A stretch of 64,000 nucleotides of DNA from Sphingobium cupriresistens (GCF_004152865.1 NZ_SEOO01000007.1:1-64000); one strand, 5' to 3'. Shown: positions 44,630-55,539, counted from the first letter of the stretch. A program made the numbers and translations. Notes: a model not told the origin generated them from the letters alone.

Positions 44630-44824
44630 ATGGAAGAACTGAAACCCTGGTGGGCGTCCAAGGCCATCTGGACCGGCGTCATCGGCAGCCTGTGGGGTGT
44701 GGCCGCAGCGCTCGGAATTCTGCCCGAGGGGCTGACCCAGGCCGACGTGCTGACCGTCGTTCTGGCGCTAACCGGTATCGGCAGCGCGGTGTTCCGGAAG
44801 ACTGCGAAAGCGCGGATTGGCTAG
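44630..44824 (+). CDS. Small holin-like phage membrane protein
   Basis: The 64-residue protein has two hydrophobic segments (AIWTGVIGSLWGVAAALGIL and VLTVVLALTGIGSAVF) joined by a short turn, and a basic tail FRKTAKARIG. Its length, hydrophobicity and position after the endolysin suggest a holin or related lysis helper. Its stop overlaps the convergent GIY-YIG/DUF4357 gene. Confidence 0.72.
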   Translation: MEELKPWWASKAIWTGVIGSLWGVAAALGILPEGLTQADVLTVVLALTGIGSAVFRKTAKARIG

Positions 44825-45765
44825 AACTCTGGTTCTGGATCTAGCGGAGGGGTGCTGTTTTCAGCCTCCTCCCATTCCGCATAGGTTCTGCCATCCGGCA
44901 ATCGCCACAGAATTCGGCCGTTTGCTGCGGCTCCGGTCACGGTAGCGGCGGCGGCCGAAACCGACGAAAAGATGTAGTCCGAGGTGAACAGAAGGCCGTC
45001 ACTCTGTTCCACCAGAATGCCCTTGGCCAGCAGATCGGAGCGCAAGGCGACAGTCCCCTTGGGGATCGTGTTTGTCGTTTTGATCCGGGCAACGGATCCC
45101 TTCTTTACCACGAACTCGCTACTGGCCGTGATCGACATCTGAGCGGCGAAGCCCTGGCCGCGGAAGTTGAAAACAACCTGTGGAGCGGTCGCCGAAACTG
45201 GGATTTCCAGCTTGTTTCCGTTGGTCAAATCGCCCGAGACGACCTTGAATAGATCACAGCCGAGAGCCCCAACCAGCGTCTTTGTTTGGTCGATGAACTC
45301 TTCCATGGCTGCCCGGTCCGGCAGCGGGAGCTTGCCGACCTCGCTTGCCTTCTGGGAGTTTAGCAGCGTCCAACGTGGGTTCTGCCCCGCGTCAGCGATA
45401 AGCCTGGCTTCAACATAGCGGGCATGGGATTTGGTGAGGTTCTCGTCCTTGCTGACCAGGACAATGGTCTCAGTCCAGAACGGCTTGCTATCCAAGCCTT
45501 TGTCGTTGCCGGCATGGTATTGCAGCCGATTGGCCACGCCCTCGGATTCACCGATATAGGCCATCAGCCTATCTGGCTGCGCCTCATCGAAGCCCAGCAG
45601 GAGATAGACGCCCGGTCGAGCTAATTCAGGAAATGTCGCCCGCACCTGCTTCATTTGCAGTTTACGGAACGCGATCGCCTGGATCGTGGACATGGAGATC
45701 TGGGCAACGCGGATCCCATCGGGGTCGCCATCGAGCAGGAAGATGTTGATGGAGCGGGGGCGCAT
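44821..45765 (-). CDS. GIY-YIG nuclease family protein with DUF4357 domain
   Basis: The 314-residue protein has a GIY-YIG segment (GVYLLLGFDEAQPDRLMAYIGESEGVANRLQYH, with the Gly-Val-Tyr and Tyr-Ile-Gly pairs) and an ending SSVSAAAATVTGAAANGRILWRLPDGRTYAEWEE typical of DUF4357. This combination is often encoded beside type I restriction systems. Here it is divergent from the antitoxin-hsdM operon with 66 bases between. The start at MRPRSINIF is chosen; a longer frame begins inside the antitoxin gene. Confidence 0.85.
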   Translation of the reverse strand: MRPRSINIFLLDGDPDGIRVAQISMSTIQAIAFRKLQMKQVRATFPELARPGVYLLLGFDEAQPDRLMAYIGESEGVANRLQYHAGNDKGLDSKPFWTETIVLVSKDENLTKSHARYVEARLIADAGQNPRWTLLNSQKASEVGKLPLPDRAAMEEFIDQTKTLVGALGCDLFKVVSGDLTNGNKLEIPVSATAPQVVFNFRGQGFAAQMSITASSEFVVKKGSVARIKTTNTIPKGTVALRSDLLAKGILVEQSDGLLFTSDYIFSSVSAAAATVTGAAANGRILWRLPDGRTYAEWEEAENSTPPLDPEPEF

Positions 45766-45785
45766 GGAAAATCGCTTTGCATTTG

Positions 45786-45800
45786 TGGCCACTTTGGCCA
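45786..45800. promoter_or_regulatory. Candidate operator in the divergent promoter region
   Basis: TGGCCA occurs at 45786-45791 and 45795-45800, three bases apart. Each copy is itself a palindrome, so the pair is symmetric. It sits in the 66-base gap between the GIY-YIG/DUF4357 gene and the Phd-like antitoxin gene and could be the binding site by which the antitoxin represses its operon. Confidence 0.4.
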
Positions 45801-45831
45801 AAAGTAGCAGATCGATAGCGGGCGTCAAACC

Positions 45832-45999
45832 ATGCAAACAATATCAGCCAAAGAAGCGAAGTATCACTTCGGTAAGCTAATCGACATAGCGCGGGCGGAG
45901 CCTGTTACTGTCGAGAAGCATGGTCGAGCAGTTGTCGTGGTTCTGGCGGTTGAAGAATATGAGCGTTTGAAAGCGATCGAAGCGGGGCAGAATGGTTGA
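45832..45999 (+). CDS. Phd/YefM-type antitoxin without an adjacent toxin
   Basis: The 55-residue protein reads [20 protein letters not shown] then [27 protein letters not shown], the Phd/YefM DNA-binding fold with its usual ARxxF-like opening and [14 protein letters not shown] core. No Doc or RelE toxin gene follows. Instead its last eight bases overlap the start of hsdM, so it is translationally coupled to the methyltransferase. It may act as the operon's autoregulator. It is shorter than standard family members (about 75-85 residues). Confidence 0.85.
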   Translation: MQTISAKEAKYHFGKLIDIARAEPVTVEKHGRAVVVVLAVEEYERLKAIEAGQNG

Positions 46000-47854
46000 T
46001 CAGGCGGACAAGGACAGGTTTCTGGAGGCGTTGACGCAGCTTGGCGGCTCTGCCGGCAATGTGCGCCTGCGCGAGACGCTGCAATGGGACGAGGAAGCCT
46101 ATGCTGCCGTAAAGAATGCGCTGGTTGGGTCCGGCGCAATCCTGACCGGCCGTGGCCGTGGAGGTTCGGTCCTGCTGGCATCCAGTGGAACTGGTGAAGT
46201 TCAGGAACGCCCTGCCTCCGCGCCCAAGCCTCAAAAGGCCAAAGCTGCGAAGGCAAGCGGCAACACCGGCGGCGACCTTGGTTTCGAGGCGGACCTGTTC
46301 AAGGCAGCGGACAAGCTGCGCGGCAACCTTGAGCCGTCAGAATACAAGCATGTCGCGCTGGGGCTGATCTTTCTAAAATACATCTCCGAAGCCTTCGAGG
46401 CGCAGCACGCCCGGTTGGAGGCTGAGGATTATGCCGATCCGGAAGATCCGGAAGAGTATCTCGCTGCCAATGTGTTCTGGGTGCCGCCCGAAGCACGCTG
46501 GGGCCACCTTCAGGCCAATGCCAAGCGGCCGGAAATCACCTTTGTCGATGTCACCACCGGACGCGAGAAGAAGGGCGACATCGGCGGTCTGATTGACAAC
46601 GCTATGGAGGCGATTGAGCAAGCCAACATCAAGGTCCTGAAGGACGTTCTGCCCAAGAACTATTCCCGGCCCCAGCTGGACAAGACCATGCTGGGCGAGC
46701 TGATCGATCTGTTCTCCAATGTCGACATGCGTGGCGATCATGGGCAGGCGCGCGACCGGCTGGGCCGGGCTTATGAGTATTTCATCTCGCAGTTCGCAGG
46801 CGCCGAAGGCCGTCGCGGCGGCGAGTTCTACACGCCCCGTTCGGTCGTGCAGACCATTGTCGAGATGCTCGAGCCTACCCAGGGCCGGGTTTACGATCCC
46901 TGCTGCGGATCAGGCGGCATGTTCGTGCAGTCGGAACGGTTCATCGAGAGCCATCAGGGTCGCCGATCCGATATTGCCATCTATGGCCAGGAGCGCAACC
47001 ACACCACCTGGCGGCTGTGTCGGATGAACTTGGCGGTGCGCGGGATCGATGCCGATATCCGCTGGAACAACGAAGGCAGTTTCCTGCGCGACGAGTTCGC
47101 GCAGACAAAGTTCGACTTCATCATGGCCAACCCGCCGTTCAACATTTCCGACTGGTGGCAGCCGCAGTTGGAAAGCGACGCACGCTGGACCCACGGAACG
47201 CCGCCGCAGGGCAACGCCAACTTTGCGTGGTTGCAGCATATCATCCACCATCTAGCACCGCGCGGCACAGCCGGCGTGGTTCTCGCTAACGGCTCTATGT
47301 CGTCGCAGCAGTCTGGCGAGGGCGAGATCCGCAAGGCCCTGATCGAGGCAGACCATGTGGACTGCATGGTCGCCCTGCCGGGCCAGCTGTTCTATTCCAC
47401 CCAGATCCCGGCCTGCCTGTGGTTCCTGGCGCGCGACAAGAGCGCCAACGGCCTTCGCGACCGGCGCGGCGAAATCCTGTTCATCGACGCGCGCAAGTTG
47501 GGCCATCTGGTGGATCGCACTCGGCGGGAGTTCTCGGATGATGACATCGCCTTGATCGCGGACACCTACCACCGCTGGCGCAGCAAGCCGGAAGTGGTCG
47601 TGGCGGCGGGCCTGGAACCCTATGCTAACGAGCCGGGCTTCTGCCGTTCGGCGACACTCGACGAGGTGCGCGGCCACGGACACGTTCTGACGCCTGGGCG
47701 CTATGTGGGTGCGGCGGATGCGGAGGATGATGGCGTAAGCTTCGAGGAGCGCTTTAGCACGCTTCGGGCAACGCTAAGTGATCAGTTTGAGGCTGCCAAT
47801 AAACTGACATCTTCGATTCTTCATAGCTTTAGCCGGGTGTCTAGCGATGGCTGA
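45992..47854 (+). CDS. hsdM: Type I restriction-modification DNA methyltransferase subunit
   Basis: The 620-residue protein has the HsdM core: helical HsdM_N domain (about 97-260, [15 protein letters not shown] and [13 protein letters not shown]), SAM motif [10 protein letters not shown] at 301-310 and catalytic motif NPPF at 380-383 for adenine N6 methylation. Residues 1 to about 65 form an extra winged-helix-like domain ([25 protein letters not shown]) joined by a Pro/Ala/Lys linker, which many HsdM proteins lack. It overlaps the antitoxin gene and hsdS. Confidence 0.95.
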   Translation: MVDQADKDRFLEALTQLGGSAGNVRLRETLQWDEEAYAAVKNALVGSGAILTGRGRGGSVLLASSGTGEVQERPASAPKPQKAKAAKASGNTGGDLGFEADLFKAADKLRGNLEPSEYKHVALGLIFLKYISEAFEAQHARLEAEDYADPEDPEEYLAANVFWVPPEARWGHLQANAKRPEITFVDVTTGREKKGDIGGLIDNAMEAIEQANIKVLKDVLPKNYSRPQLDKTMLGELIDLFSNVDMRGDHGQARDRLGRAYEYFISQFAGAEGRRGGEFYTPRSVVQTIVEMLEPTQGRVYDPCCGSGGMFVQSERFIESHQGRRSDIAIYGQERNHTTWRLCRMNLAVRGIDADIRWNNEGSFLRDEFAQTKFDFIMANPPFNISDWWQPQLESDARWTHGTPPQGNANFAWLQHIIHHLAPRGTAGVVLANGSMSSQQSGEGEIRKALIEADHVDCMVALPGQLFYSTQIPACLWFLARDKSANGLRDRRGEILFIDARKLGHLVDRTRREFSDDDIALIADTYHRWRSKPEVVVAAGLEPYANEPGFCRSATLDEVRGHGHVLTPGRYVGAADAEDDGVSFEERFSTLRATLSDQFEAANKLTSSILHSFSRVSSDG

Positions 47855-49163
47855 AAGGGTTTGGACAAAAGCAAGCAAGTTTTGCCAGTCGGTCCGTGAC
47901 GGTACTCATTCGTCACCGAAGCCTTCGCCCAATGGGCGATTGCTAATAACATCGAAGCACATCGTAGGCGGCCGTGTCGATACATCGTCTGCCTATCTGA
48001 TTTCAGAGAACGAATTCAATGAAATTAACAAAAGAAGTAAGGTGGATCAATGGGATGTTCTGATCACGATGATTGGAACCGTCGGGGACGTATGTCTCGT
48101 TATAGACGAGCCAAATTATGCAATAAAGAACATCGGCCTTTTTAAGACTGGCGGGGAACTAGAGGGACGATGGCTGTTCAATTGGCTTCGTTCTGAAGAA
48201 GCCAAGGCTCTGCTACATGAGCGGTTGGCTGGAACAACTCAGGCATATATTTCACTAGGTGCCCTTCGTGAATTTCCGGTTCCTCTATTACCCGCAGCAG
48301 ACATGCGGGAAGTGAATATACTTCTCGGTTCTCTAGGCAGCAAAATCGAACTCAACCGGCGGATGAACGAGACGATGGAGGCGATGGCGCAGGCAATCTT
48401 CCGCGACTGGTTCGTCGATTTCGGCCCCGTCCGCCGCAAGATGGCCGGCGCGACAGACCCGGTCGCGATCATGGGCGGCCTGACCCCTGACCCCACCCGC
48501 GCGACCGAACTGGCGGCGCTGTTCCCAGATGCGCTGGATGTGGATGACTTGCCCATGGGGTGGCAGTTGTTGGCTCTGTCTGACGTCGCTAATCAGACTA
48601 AGGGGTCCATCAATCCGCAAGCTTTACCCGACACAGTCTTTGAGCACTACAGCCTACCTGCGCATGACTCTGGGCATGGGCCGGCAATGGATCTGGGCGC
48701 CACCATTAAAAGCAACAAAGTCCCCGTTCCCTCCGGTTCGGTCATGCTGTCAAAGCTGAATCCTGAAATTCCTCGGGTTTGGATCCCCAATGACGAGGCT
48801 GGCTTTCCGCAGATAGCATCTACCGAATTCCTGGTTTTCAAGCCCAAGTCAGGCTGCAGCCGAGGGCTTCTCTATTTTATGTTCCGGGACCCGACCGTCC
48901 GCCAGATTCTGGAGGGGATGGTAACTGGCACGTCAAAGAGCCATCAGCGGATTTCACCACCAGCATTGCTTCAGACCAAACTGGTCGTTGGTGACGGCAG
49001 CGCGTTTGGCGCGTTCGATGAAATAACCGAGCCGATGGTGAAGCGCCTTTTGGCTCTACGAGCGGAAAACCGCACCCTCGCTGAAACCCGCGACTACCTG
49101 CTGCCCCGCCTGATGTCAGGCGAAGTGCGCGTGGGCGATGCAACGCTGGAGATTGCCGCATGA
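47847..49163 (+). CDS. hsdS: Type I restriction-modification specificity subunit
   Basis: The 438-residue protein has two target-recognition halves separated by a conserved helical region ([30 protein letters not shown]) and ends with a matching coil ([24 protein letters not shown]). HsdS determines the bipartite DNA target. The first TRD (residues 1-160) is less GC-rich than the surrounding gene, as expected for an exchanged domain. It overlaps hsdM by eight bases and the next gene by four. Confidence 0.94.
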   Translation: MAERVWTKASKFCQSVRDGTHSSPKPSPNGRLLITSKHIVGGRVDTSSAYLISENEFNEINKRSKVDQWDVLITMIGTVGDVCLVIDEPNYAIKNIGLFKTGGELEGRWLFNWLRSEEAKALLHERLAGTTQAYISLGALREFPVPLLPAADMREVNILLGSLGSKIELNRRMNETMEAMAQAIFRDWFVDFGPVRRKMAGATDPVAIMGGLTPDPTRATELAALFPDALDVDDLPMGWQLLALSDVANQTKGSINPQALPDTVFEHYSLPAHDSGHGPAMDLGATIKSNKVPVPSGSVMLSKLNPEIPRVWIPNDEAGFPQIASTEFLVFKPKSGCSRGLLYFMFRDPTVRQILEGMVTGTSKSHQRISPPALLQTKLVVGDGSAFGAFDEITEPMVKRLLALRAENRTLAETRDYLLPRLMSGEVRVGDATLEIAA

Positions 49164-50986
49164 CCGAGCAGAGCATCGTTTCCCAGGACATGACGCTGAA
49201 ACGCCTATTTCAGGACTTTTATCGCGTGCCCGATTATCAGCGCGAATATGTCTGGGGCGAAAGCGATCCCAAGGGTGACGGCGGCGATCAGGTCAACCAA
49301 TTCCTTGCCGATATCCATACCGAATATGAAGGGGCGACCCAGCATTTCGCGCCAGAATATTTCATTGGCACTATCGTGGTGTGCGCCGGGCAGGATCAGG
49401 TGTTCGAGCTGATCGACGGGCAGCAGCGCACCACCACATCCTATCTCACGTTATGCGCCATCCGCGATGCCCTGCAGGAGCTTGGCGGCAATCTACCGGA
49501 TGATCTCTCCAGCCAGATTGCGGCCAGTTCCACCGACTGGCAGGGTGTGACTACCCACCGCTTCCGGCTGGAAGTCCAGTATGACGATGCCGGAGGGGTG
49601 CTGGCCGAATATGCGCAGGGCAACGCCGCGCAGACGGTACGGGATGGCTCCCGGTCAATCCGCAATCTGGGCGGCGCCTATGACACGATCCGGGAGTTTC
49701 TGACGACCACGTTCGGAACCGACAGGGCCGCGCTGCTACGCTTCTATGGCTATCTCACAAACAAGGTGAAGGTGATCCGGATAGAAACGCCGACGATCAC
49801 CAAGGCGCTGAAGATCTTCGAGACAATTAACGATCGCGGGGCCGGGCTTGATGCCATGGACCTGCTGAAGAACCTCTTGTTCATGAACGCCAAGGGGCAT
49901 GAGTTTGCCGAGCTCAAAAGCGTCTGGAAATCGCTGACCGATGAAATCTATGCGGTCGGCGAAAAGCCGCTTCGTTTCCTGCGCTATTATCTGCTGGCGA
50001 CGTTCGATCTCGATAATCGCCTGCGTGAAGATGCGATCTATGACTGGTTCCAGAAGAACCCCGGCCTGACCGGTCACACCACCGAGCCACTGGCCTTCGC
50101 TAAGCGCCTGCAGGCCGCGGCAAAGGCCTATGCCCACTTTGCAAAGGGCAAAAATGCGGCGGGCAGCCCGGAGCCCGGGATCGAGAATACGCGCCTGCTG
50201 GGGGGGCAGTCGATCAAGCAGCACTTCATGTTGCTGTTGGCCGGGCGCCACCTTCCGGCCCCGCTGTTTTCGCGGCTGGCCGCGGAAATCGAGAGGATCA
50301 TGTTCGTCTGGCTGATCACGGGAACGCCGGGCAAGGATTACGAGCGCAAGCTGGTGGATGCAGCCCACAGGCTCCGGACCGTCAGCCCGGACAATTTCGA
50401 TGCCTTTATTGAGGATGTCTTCGTCAAGGAACGCGCGGAACTGGCGCGCAGCTTCTTCCGCGCCCTGAAGGAGCTACGGGCAAATGATCTACGGCAGTTC
50501 CGGCTGCGTTACCTGATCGCCAAGATCACCCAATATGTCGATCTGCAGGCCTACGGCTCCAGCGATTCTCGCGACCGCCTGATGGACTATACCTCTGGCG
50601 GCAACGACATCGAGCACATCTTGGCCGATAATGCGGATGCCGATGCGCAGCAGGAGTTCGGTGATCGCGCGCAAGATCAGGAAGTGATCCAGAGCCTGGG
50701 CAACCTTCTGCTGATCGAGAAGTCGATCAATCGTTCCATCTCGAACACCCGATACTCTGAAAAGATCAAGGGCTACGGCCAGTCCAAGTTCCTTCTGACC
50801 CGCTGCCAGGCTGACACGCAGGCCCAGCTTGTCGGGGTCGCAGATCAGATCACCAGGACGGTGCAGGCGCTGGAATGCTGGCCCAACTGGACCGTGAAGG
50901 ATGTGGAAGCGCGTCAGCTTTTCCTGACCAGGCTCGCATGCCGCGTCTGGGACGTTCCGGTGGTTGAAGAGGTCGTTCCTGCATGA
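49160..50986 (+). CDS. DUF262/DUF1524 (GmrSD-like) predicted nuclease
   Basis: The 608-residue protein starts with a DUF262 ParB/Srx-like domain: [10 protein letters not shown] at 23-32, YFIGTIVV near 67-74, DGQQRTTT at 86-93 and [19 protein letters not shown]. Its carboxy-terminal third carries a DUF1524 HNH-type region, [11 protein letters not shown] with H486, then [17 protein letters not shown]. GmrSD and relatives are NTP-dependent nucleases against modified phage DNA. It lies between hsdS and hsdR with four-base overlaps. Confidence 0.92.
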   Translation: MTEQSIVSQDMTLKRLFQDFYRVPDYQREYVWGESDPKGDGGDQVNQFLADIHTEYEGATQHFAPEYFIGTIVVCAGQDQVFELIDGQQRTTTSYLTLCAIRDALQELGGNLPDDLSSQIAASSTDWQGVTTHRFRLEVQYDDAGGVLAEYAQGNAAQTVRDGSRSIRNLGGAYDTIREFLTTTFGTDRAALLRFYGYLTNKVKVIRIETPTITKALKIFETINDRGAGLDAMDLLKNLLFMNAKGHEFAELKSVWKSLTDEIYAVGEKPLRFLRYYLLATFDLDNRLREDAIYDWFQKNPGLTGHTTEPLAFAKRLQAAAKAYAHFAKGKNAAGSPEPGIENTRLLGGQSIKQHFMLLLAGRHLPAPLFSRLAAEIERIMFVWLITGTPGKDYERKLVDAAHRLRTVSPDNFDAFIEDVFVKERAELARSFFRALKELRANDLRQFRLRYLIAKITQYVDLQAYGSSDSRDRLMDYTSGGNDIEHILADNADADAQQEFGDRAQDQEVIQSLGNLLLIEKSINRSISNTRYSEKIKGYGQSKFLLTRCQADTQAQLVGVADQITRTVQALECWPNWTVKDVEARQLFLTRLACRVWDVPVVEEVVPA

Positions 50987-53900
50987 CCAGTTTCTCAGAG
51001 GATGTGGTCGAACAGGCCAGCATCGAGATCCTGCAGGATCTGGGCTGGAACTACTTGCATGGGACGGTCATAGCGCCGGACGGTGTGGCGGCTGAACGGC
51101 AGGCATTTTCCGATGTCATCCTGCTGCCCCGCCTCGAAAAGGCTGTGGCCGGTCTCAACCCAACTCTGCCCGAAGCAGCACGAACGGAGGCCATCCGCCG
51201 GCTGCTGACGAGCGAGACTGGCTCGCTGATCGAGGAGAACCGCCGTATTCACCGCCTACTGACTGATGGCGTGCCGGTGGAATACCGCAATACGGACGGG
51301 CGCATCGTCGGCGACAAGGTCTGGCTGCTCGATCTGGATAAGGTTGAGGCCAACGACTGGCTAGCGGTCAACCAGTTTACCGTGGTGGAAGGAAGCCAGA
51401 ACCGGCGGCCCGATGTTATCCTGTTCATTAATGGCTTGCCGCTGGCGGTGCTCGAACTGAAGAACGCGGCGGCAGAGAACGCCACCATCGTTGACGCCTT
51501 TCATCAGTTGCAGACCTATCTTGCCCAGATCCCCAGCCTGTTCCGCACTAATGCGGTACTGGTGACATCTGACGGCATTGAAGCCCGCATAGGCTCGCTG
51601 ACGGCCGATCAGGAACGCTTTATGCCCTGGCGCACGGTGACCGGCGAAGACTTCGCCCATCGCGGCCAGCCAGAACTGGAAACTCTGCTGCGCGGCGTTT
51701 TTACCCGCGAGAACATCCTTGCCCTGATCCGCGATTTCATTGTGTTTGGCGATGCAGGTGCAGGACCATTCAAAATCGTCGCCGGCTATCACCAGTTCCA
51801 TGGCGCCCGCAAAGCCATCCGTGAGGCCGTCGACGCGAGCGGCCCGGACGGCGACCGCAAGATCGGCGTTATTTGGCACACTCAAGGCTCGGGCAAGAGC
51901 TTCCTGATGGCGTTCTTCGCAGGTTTGGCGGTCAAGTCACCTGAGCTTGAAAACCCCACCATTGTGGTGTTGACCGATCGCAACGATCTGGACGACCAGC
52001 TCGCCTCCACCTTCAGCCTATGTAAGGATCTGCTCAGACAGAATCCCGAGCAGGCCGAGAGCCGCGAAGACCTGCAACGCCTGCTGGCACGCACCTCTGG
52101 CGGCGTCATCTTTACCACCGTGCAGAAGTTCTCGCCCGAGCGCGGTGAGGAAAGCTTCCCGATGCTGACGGATCGCCGGAACGTGATCGTCATGGCCGAC
52201 GAAGCCCACCGCAGCCAGTATGGTTTCGATGCCAAGCTGGACGCGAAAACAGGTGCACGGCGCTATGGCTATGCCCACTATATCCGCCAAGCCATGCCGA
52301 ACGCATCGTTCATCGGCTTTACCGGCACCCCAATCGAAGCGGCCGACGTCAACACACCGGCGATCTTCGGTCAGTATATCGACATCTACGACATCAGCCG
52401 CGCCGTGGAAGATGGTGCGACGGTGCCGATCTACTACGAAAGCCGGCTCGCGCGTATCGAACTCGACGAGGACGAAAAGCCGTTGATCGACGCCGAGATC
52501 GAGGCTTTGGTCGAGGATGACACCCTCACCGAGGCAGAGAAGGCAAAGGCCAAATGGTCAACGGTTGAATCTCTGGTCGGCTCGAAAAAGCGCCTGAAGC
52601 AGATCGCCGCCGACATGGTGACGCACCTCGAGGCGCGCACTGACGGCACAGAGTACAAGGCCATGGCTGTCTGCATGAGCCGCCGGATTTGCGTGGACCT
52701 CTACAACGAGATGGTGGCGCTACGTCCAGGCTGGCATTCCGACGACGATGCGGCCGGCGTGATTAAGATTGTCATGACGGGGGCAGCGTCAGACCCGCTC
52801 GAGTGGCAACAGCACATCGGCAACAAGCGCCGCCGCGACGGGCTGGCGAAGCGGGCCCGTGACCCGAAAGACCCTCTTCGCCTGGTGCTGGTGCGCGACA
52901 TGTGGCTGACCGGCTTCGATGCGCCCTGCATGAACACCATGTACATTGACAAGCCGATGCGCGGCCATGGCCTGATGCAGGCGATCGCGCGTGTGAACCG
53001 GGTGTTTCGCGACAAGCCCGGCGGTCTGATCGTCGACTACATCGGCATCGCCCAGAACCTGAAGAAGGCGCTCAGCGAATACACCGACTCCGATCAGGAA
53101 AAGACCGGCATCAATGAGGCCGAGGCCATTGCCGTCCTGCTGGAGCGGTACGAGATCGTCAGCGGGATATTCCACGGCTTCGACTACAATCCCGGGATCC
53201 ACGGCGCGCCGATGGAGCGGCTGAAGTGTCTTGCTGGTGCTATTGACTGGGTCCTGAAATGGGCTGAGGTCGAAGCTGGCAAAGCCCAGTCCCCGGAGGA
53301 CAAGAAGAAGGCGCACCGACGCTACCTCGATCTCGTCTTGGAACTGACCAAGGCCTATGCGCTGGCATCCGCTAGCGATGAGGCTCGAGAGATCCGCGAC
53401 GAGATCGGGTTCTTCCAGGCAGTCCGTGCCGCCATCTCCAAGAGCACCGCCACCGGCAAGCTCAGCCAGGCTGACAAGACGCTGGCGGTCCAGCAGCTAA
53501 TCGACCGCGCAGTGGCATCAGCTGAAATTGTCGACATCCTCAAGGTGGCGGGCATCGATTCCCCAGATATCTCCATTCTTTCAGAGGAGTTCCTGCTCGA
53601 AATTCAGGGAATGGAGAAAAAGAACCTCGCCTTGGAAGCCCTGAAAAAGCTTCTGGCAGGTGAGATCACCAGCCGGATGCGGACTAACGTTGTGGAAAGC
53701 CGGGCATTCTCCAGGCGTCTGGAAGATGCTGTGGCCCGCTACCACGCGGGCGCTTTGTCGGCTGTTGAGATGATCAACGAGCTGATCGCGCTTGCGAAGG
53801 ACATGAAGGCGGCGCGACAGCGCGGCGAGGACCAAGGGCTCTCGCCAGAAGAAATCGCTTTCTATGATGCGCTTGCCGAAAATGAGAGTGCCGTGGAGGC

Positions 53901-54120
53901 CATGGGCAGCGAACAGCTGCGGCTGATTGCTCACGAGCTGTTGGAACAGCTCCGCCAGAACGTCACCGTCGATTGGCATCACCGGGAAAGCGCCCGTGCC
54001 CGGATGCGGGTTCTGGTGAAGCGGATATTAAAACGGTTTGGTTACCCGCCCGATCTTGCCGATGAAGCCGTGCAGACGGTGCTTGCCCAGGCTGAGGTTT
54101 TGCTTCGGGAGGTGGCATGA
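50983..54120 (+). CDS. hsdR: Type I restriction endonuclease subunit R
   Basis: The 1045-residue protein has the PD-(D/E)XK nuclease core (D144 in RRPDVILF, E158 and K160 in LELKN), the SF2 translocase with Walker A TQGSGKS at 300-306, DEAH at 406-409, [10 protein letters not shown] and later helicase motifs, and a helical carboxy-terminal domain that docks on HsdM. It completes the R-M complex that cuts unmodified DNA at a distance. It appears intact. Confidence 0.95.
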   Translation: MTSFSEDVVEQASIEILQDLGWNYLHGTVIAPDGVAAERQAFSDVILLPRLEKAVAGLNPTLPEAARTEAIRRLLTSETGSLIEENRRIHRLLTDGVPVEYRNTDGRIVGDKVWLLDLDKVEANDWLAVNQFTVVEGSQNRRPDVILFINGLPLAVLELKNAAAENATIVDAFHQLQTYLAQIPSLFRTNAVLVTSDGIEARIGSLTADQERFMPWRTVTGEDFAHRGQPELETLLRGVFTRENILALIRDFIVFGDAGAGPFKIVAGYHQFHGARKAIREAVDASGPDGDRKIGVIWHTQGSGKSFLMAFFAGLAVKSPELENPTIVVLTDRNDLDDQLASTFSLCKDLLRQNPEQAESREDLQRLLARTSGGVIFTTVQKFSPERGEESFPMLTDRRNVIVMADEAHRSQYGFDAKLDAKTGARRYGYAHYIRQAMPNASFIGFTGTPIEAADVNTPAIFGQYIDIYDISRAVEDGATVPIYYESRLARIELDEDEKPLIDAEIEALVEDDTLTEAEKAKAKWSTVESLVGSKKRLKQIAADMVTHLEARTDGTEYKAMAVCMSRRICVDLYNEMVALRPGWHSDDDAAGVIKIVMTGAASDPLEWQQHIGNKRRRDGLAKRARDPKDPLRLVLVRDMWLTGFDAPCMNTMYIDKPMRGHGLMQAIARVNRVFRDKPGGLIVDYIGIAQNLKKALSEYTDSDQEKTGINEAEAIAVLLERYEIVSGIFHGFDYNPGIHGAPMERLKCLAGAIDWVLKWAEVEAGKAQSPEDKKKAHRRYLDLVLELTKAYALASASDEAREIRDEIGFFQAVRAAISKSTATGKLSQADKTLAVQQLIDRAVASAEIVDILKVAGIDSPDISILSEEFLLEIQGMEKKNLALEALKKLLAGEITSRMRTNVVESRAFSRRLEDAVARYHAGALSAVEMINELIALAKDMKAARQRGEDQGLSPEEIAFYDALAENESAVEAMGSEQLRLIAHELLEQLRQNVTVDWHHRESARARMRVLVKRILKRFGYPPDLADEAVQTVLAQAEVLLREVA

Positions 54121-54749
54121 TGCGCCCCGCCGATGATTATCTCGAGGATGTAGACCCCGCAGTGTGGCTTGCCGAAAGGCAAGCTGAAGCTGAGCGCAGA
54201 GTCTATTTTGTGTCAGCCCTGATGAACCCTGCATTTCACTGGTTTTTCACCCAGGGGCAGCAAGCTCTCGAGGCGGAGCTTTATATTCCTGGAGTTTCAT
54301 CCCTCCTAAACGGAATCGAGGCAAGCCTGCGAGTCACGATGGCCCAGCTGGACCCCGATTACGGCGGTAAACTGGCATTGTCTCCATACCGGTTGCTCAG
54401 CAATACTATGCTGAGAAAAGCGCGCGATGCCGGTTTGCCTGTCGAGCTTCTCAAATTTTCAGACGGCGAGGATTTGCTTTCGCAGATCGAGACGAAAGAT
54501 AATGTGGCTATCGTTCAACTCCGACATGACGTTTGTCATGGGGATATTTTGAAATTCATCCAGCGAATGGATTTTGAGCAGATCGACATTTTAACACCGG
54601 AATGCCTGCGCCCGACAGCTGCACGCCTTCTGCAAGTTTCCTACAACTGGGCCAGCGGGTTGGCGCGTTTCCGGGCGGATCATGGGAGACGACCTGAAGG
54701 GTTTCCTATTCCGGACATGCCTCAGAACCCTTTGGCCGAATGGCTTTAG
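54117..54749 (+). CDS. HEPN-like protein at the end of the type I R-M operon
   Basis: The 210-residue protein is mostly helical. It contains LRHDVCHGD with R136 and H141, matching the R-X4-H signature of HEPN ribonucleases and the L-R-x-x-x-x-H-G style of that motif. Upstream helices include [36 protein letters not shown], typical of HEPN helix 1-2. It overlaps the hsdR stop. The family assignment is by motif only; the RNase activity is inferred. Confidence 0.7.
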   Translation: MMRPADDYLEDVDPAVWLAERQAEAERRVYFVSALMNPAFHWFFTQGQQALEAELYIPGVSSLLNGIEASLRVTMAQLDPDYGGKLALSPYRLLSNTMLRKARDAGLPVELLKFSDGEDLLSQIETKDNVAIVQLRHDVCHGDILKFIQRMDFEQIDILTPECLRPTAARLLQVSYNWASGLARFRADHGRRPEGFPIPDMPQNPLAEWL

Positions 54750-55047
54750 TAGCGACGTGTAATACAGACGAAATGCATGTTTATCCCGTGCGGGATTTCG
54801 CCAATTTTCGATGGTAAGCGCAGGGATGCGATGAGAGAGTTTGTCCGCAGGCTCTCACCCACCGCCAAATTTTCTCCCCGAAATCATGAGATTGCAAGCT
54901 GTCGTCCTGATTGCGCTCTGGCGTCGTGCGGCGTCATGCGACGCCGGTATGGAGCGATGTCCGCGGGCGACCGCGCCCGATGGCGTTCGGGCGCGTATCA
55001 CCTGTCCCCGACTGCTATCCTTGCCTGTCCCTGCTGCGGCATGGCGC
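54750..55047. other. Degenerate right edge of the accessory region
   Basis: This 298-base stretch has no recognised gene. It contains the junction between the defence operon and the broken cation-transporter gene. I looked for a repeat of the tRNA-Ser 3' end and found only a short, weak match, so no attachment site can be named. Confidence 0.5.
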
Positions 55048-55388
55048 ATGGGCCGGGCGATGGGCGCATTTCGCTCTGGCCTGGCGCTGGCCTTCGTCGC
55101 CGTCATGCTGGCCCGCGAAGCCAAGGGCCTGCTGATCGGAGAGAGCGTCGACCCGGCCTTGATCGAACAGATGTGGCGCGCGATCGAGCGTCGGCCGGAA
55201 ATCATGGCGGTCAATCCTGTCAAACCTTCCACACCGCGCCCGACGCCGTCTTCGTCGCGATCAGCGCCGATTTCGAGGATGCGCTGACCATGGGCGCGGG
55301 TGAAATATTGATCGAAGCGATCGACGCGGGGCTCAAACGCGCCATGCCGGAACTGACATCCATCTATGACCGGCCGGAAAAACAGTAG
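55048..55388 (+). pseudogene. Cation diffusion facilitator transporter, 3' remnant with frameshift
   Basis: The first frame reads LAFVAVMLAREAKGLLIGES and ERRPEIMAVNPV, the last membrane helix and the start of the cytoplasmic domain of CDF zinc/cobalt exporters. At about 55225 the sequence continues in another frame with TFHTAPDAVFVAISADFEDAL and ends near SIYDRPEKQ, the CDF cytoplasmic domain. The amino-terminal two thirds are missing and one single-base shift is present. The gene was probably cut by the arrival of the island. Confidence 0.8.
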
Positions 55389-55539
55389 AAAGCCGTTCGA
55401 CCTAACCAAAAAGGGACGGCAGACAGGCATTGCGACGCCAGGTCGCGCAGGCGGCGGTCGCGCGACGCTCAAAATTTTCTGTCGCACGCCTGAGCATTGC
55501 TTGCAGGACGCTTCTCTATAAGATCGATAGATAAGACGC

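Noticed and set aside
39464-44824. Gene transfer agent cluster
   Set aside because: The head genes resemble GTA head genes, but the tail set is missing and the portal is truncated, so a decayed prophage is the simpler reading.
54750-54900. Attachment-site repeat of the tRNA-Ser 3' end
   Set aside because: Only about seven bases (CCGCCAA) match near 54861, which is not above chance.
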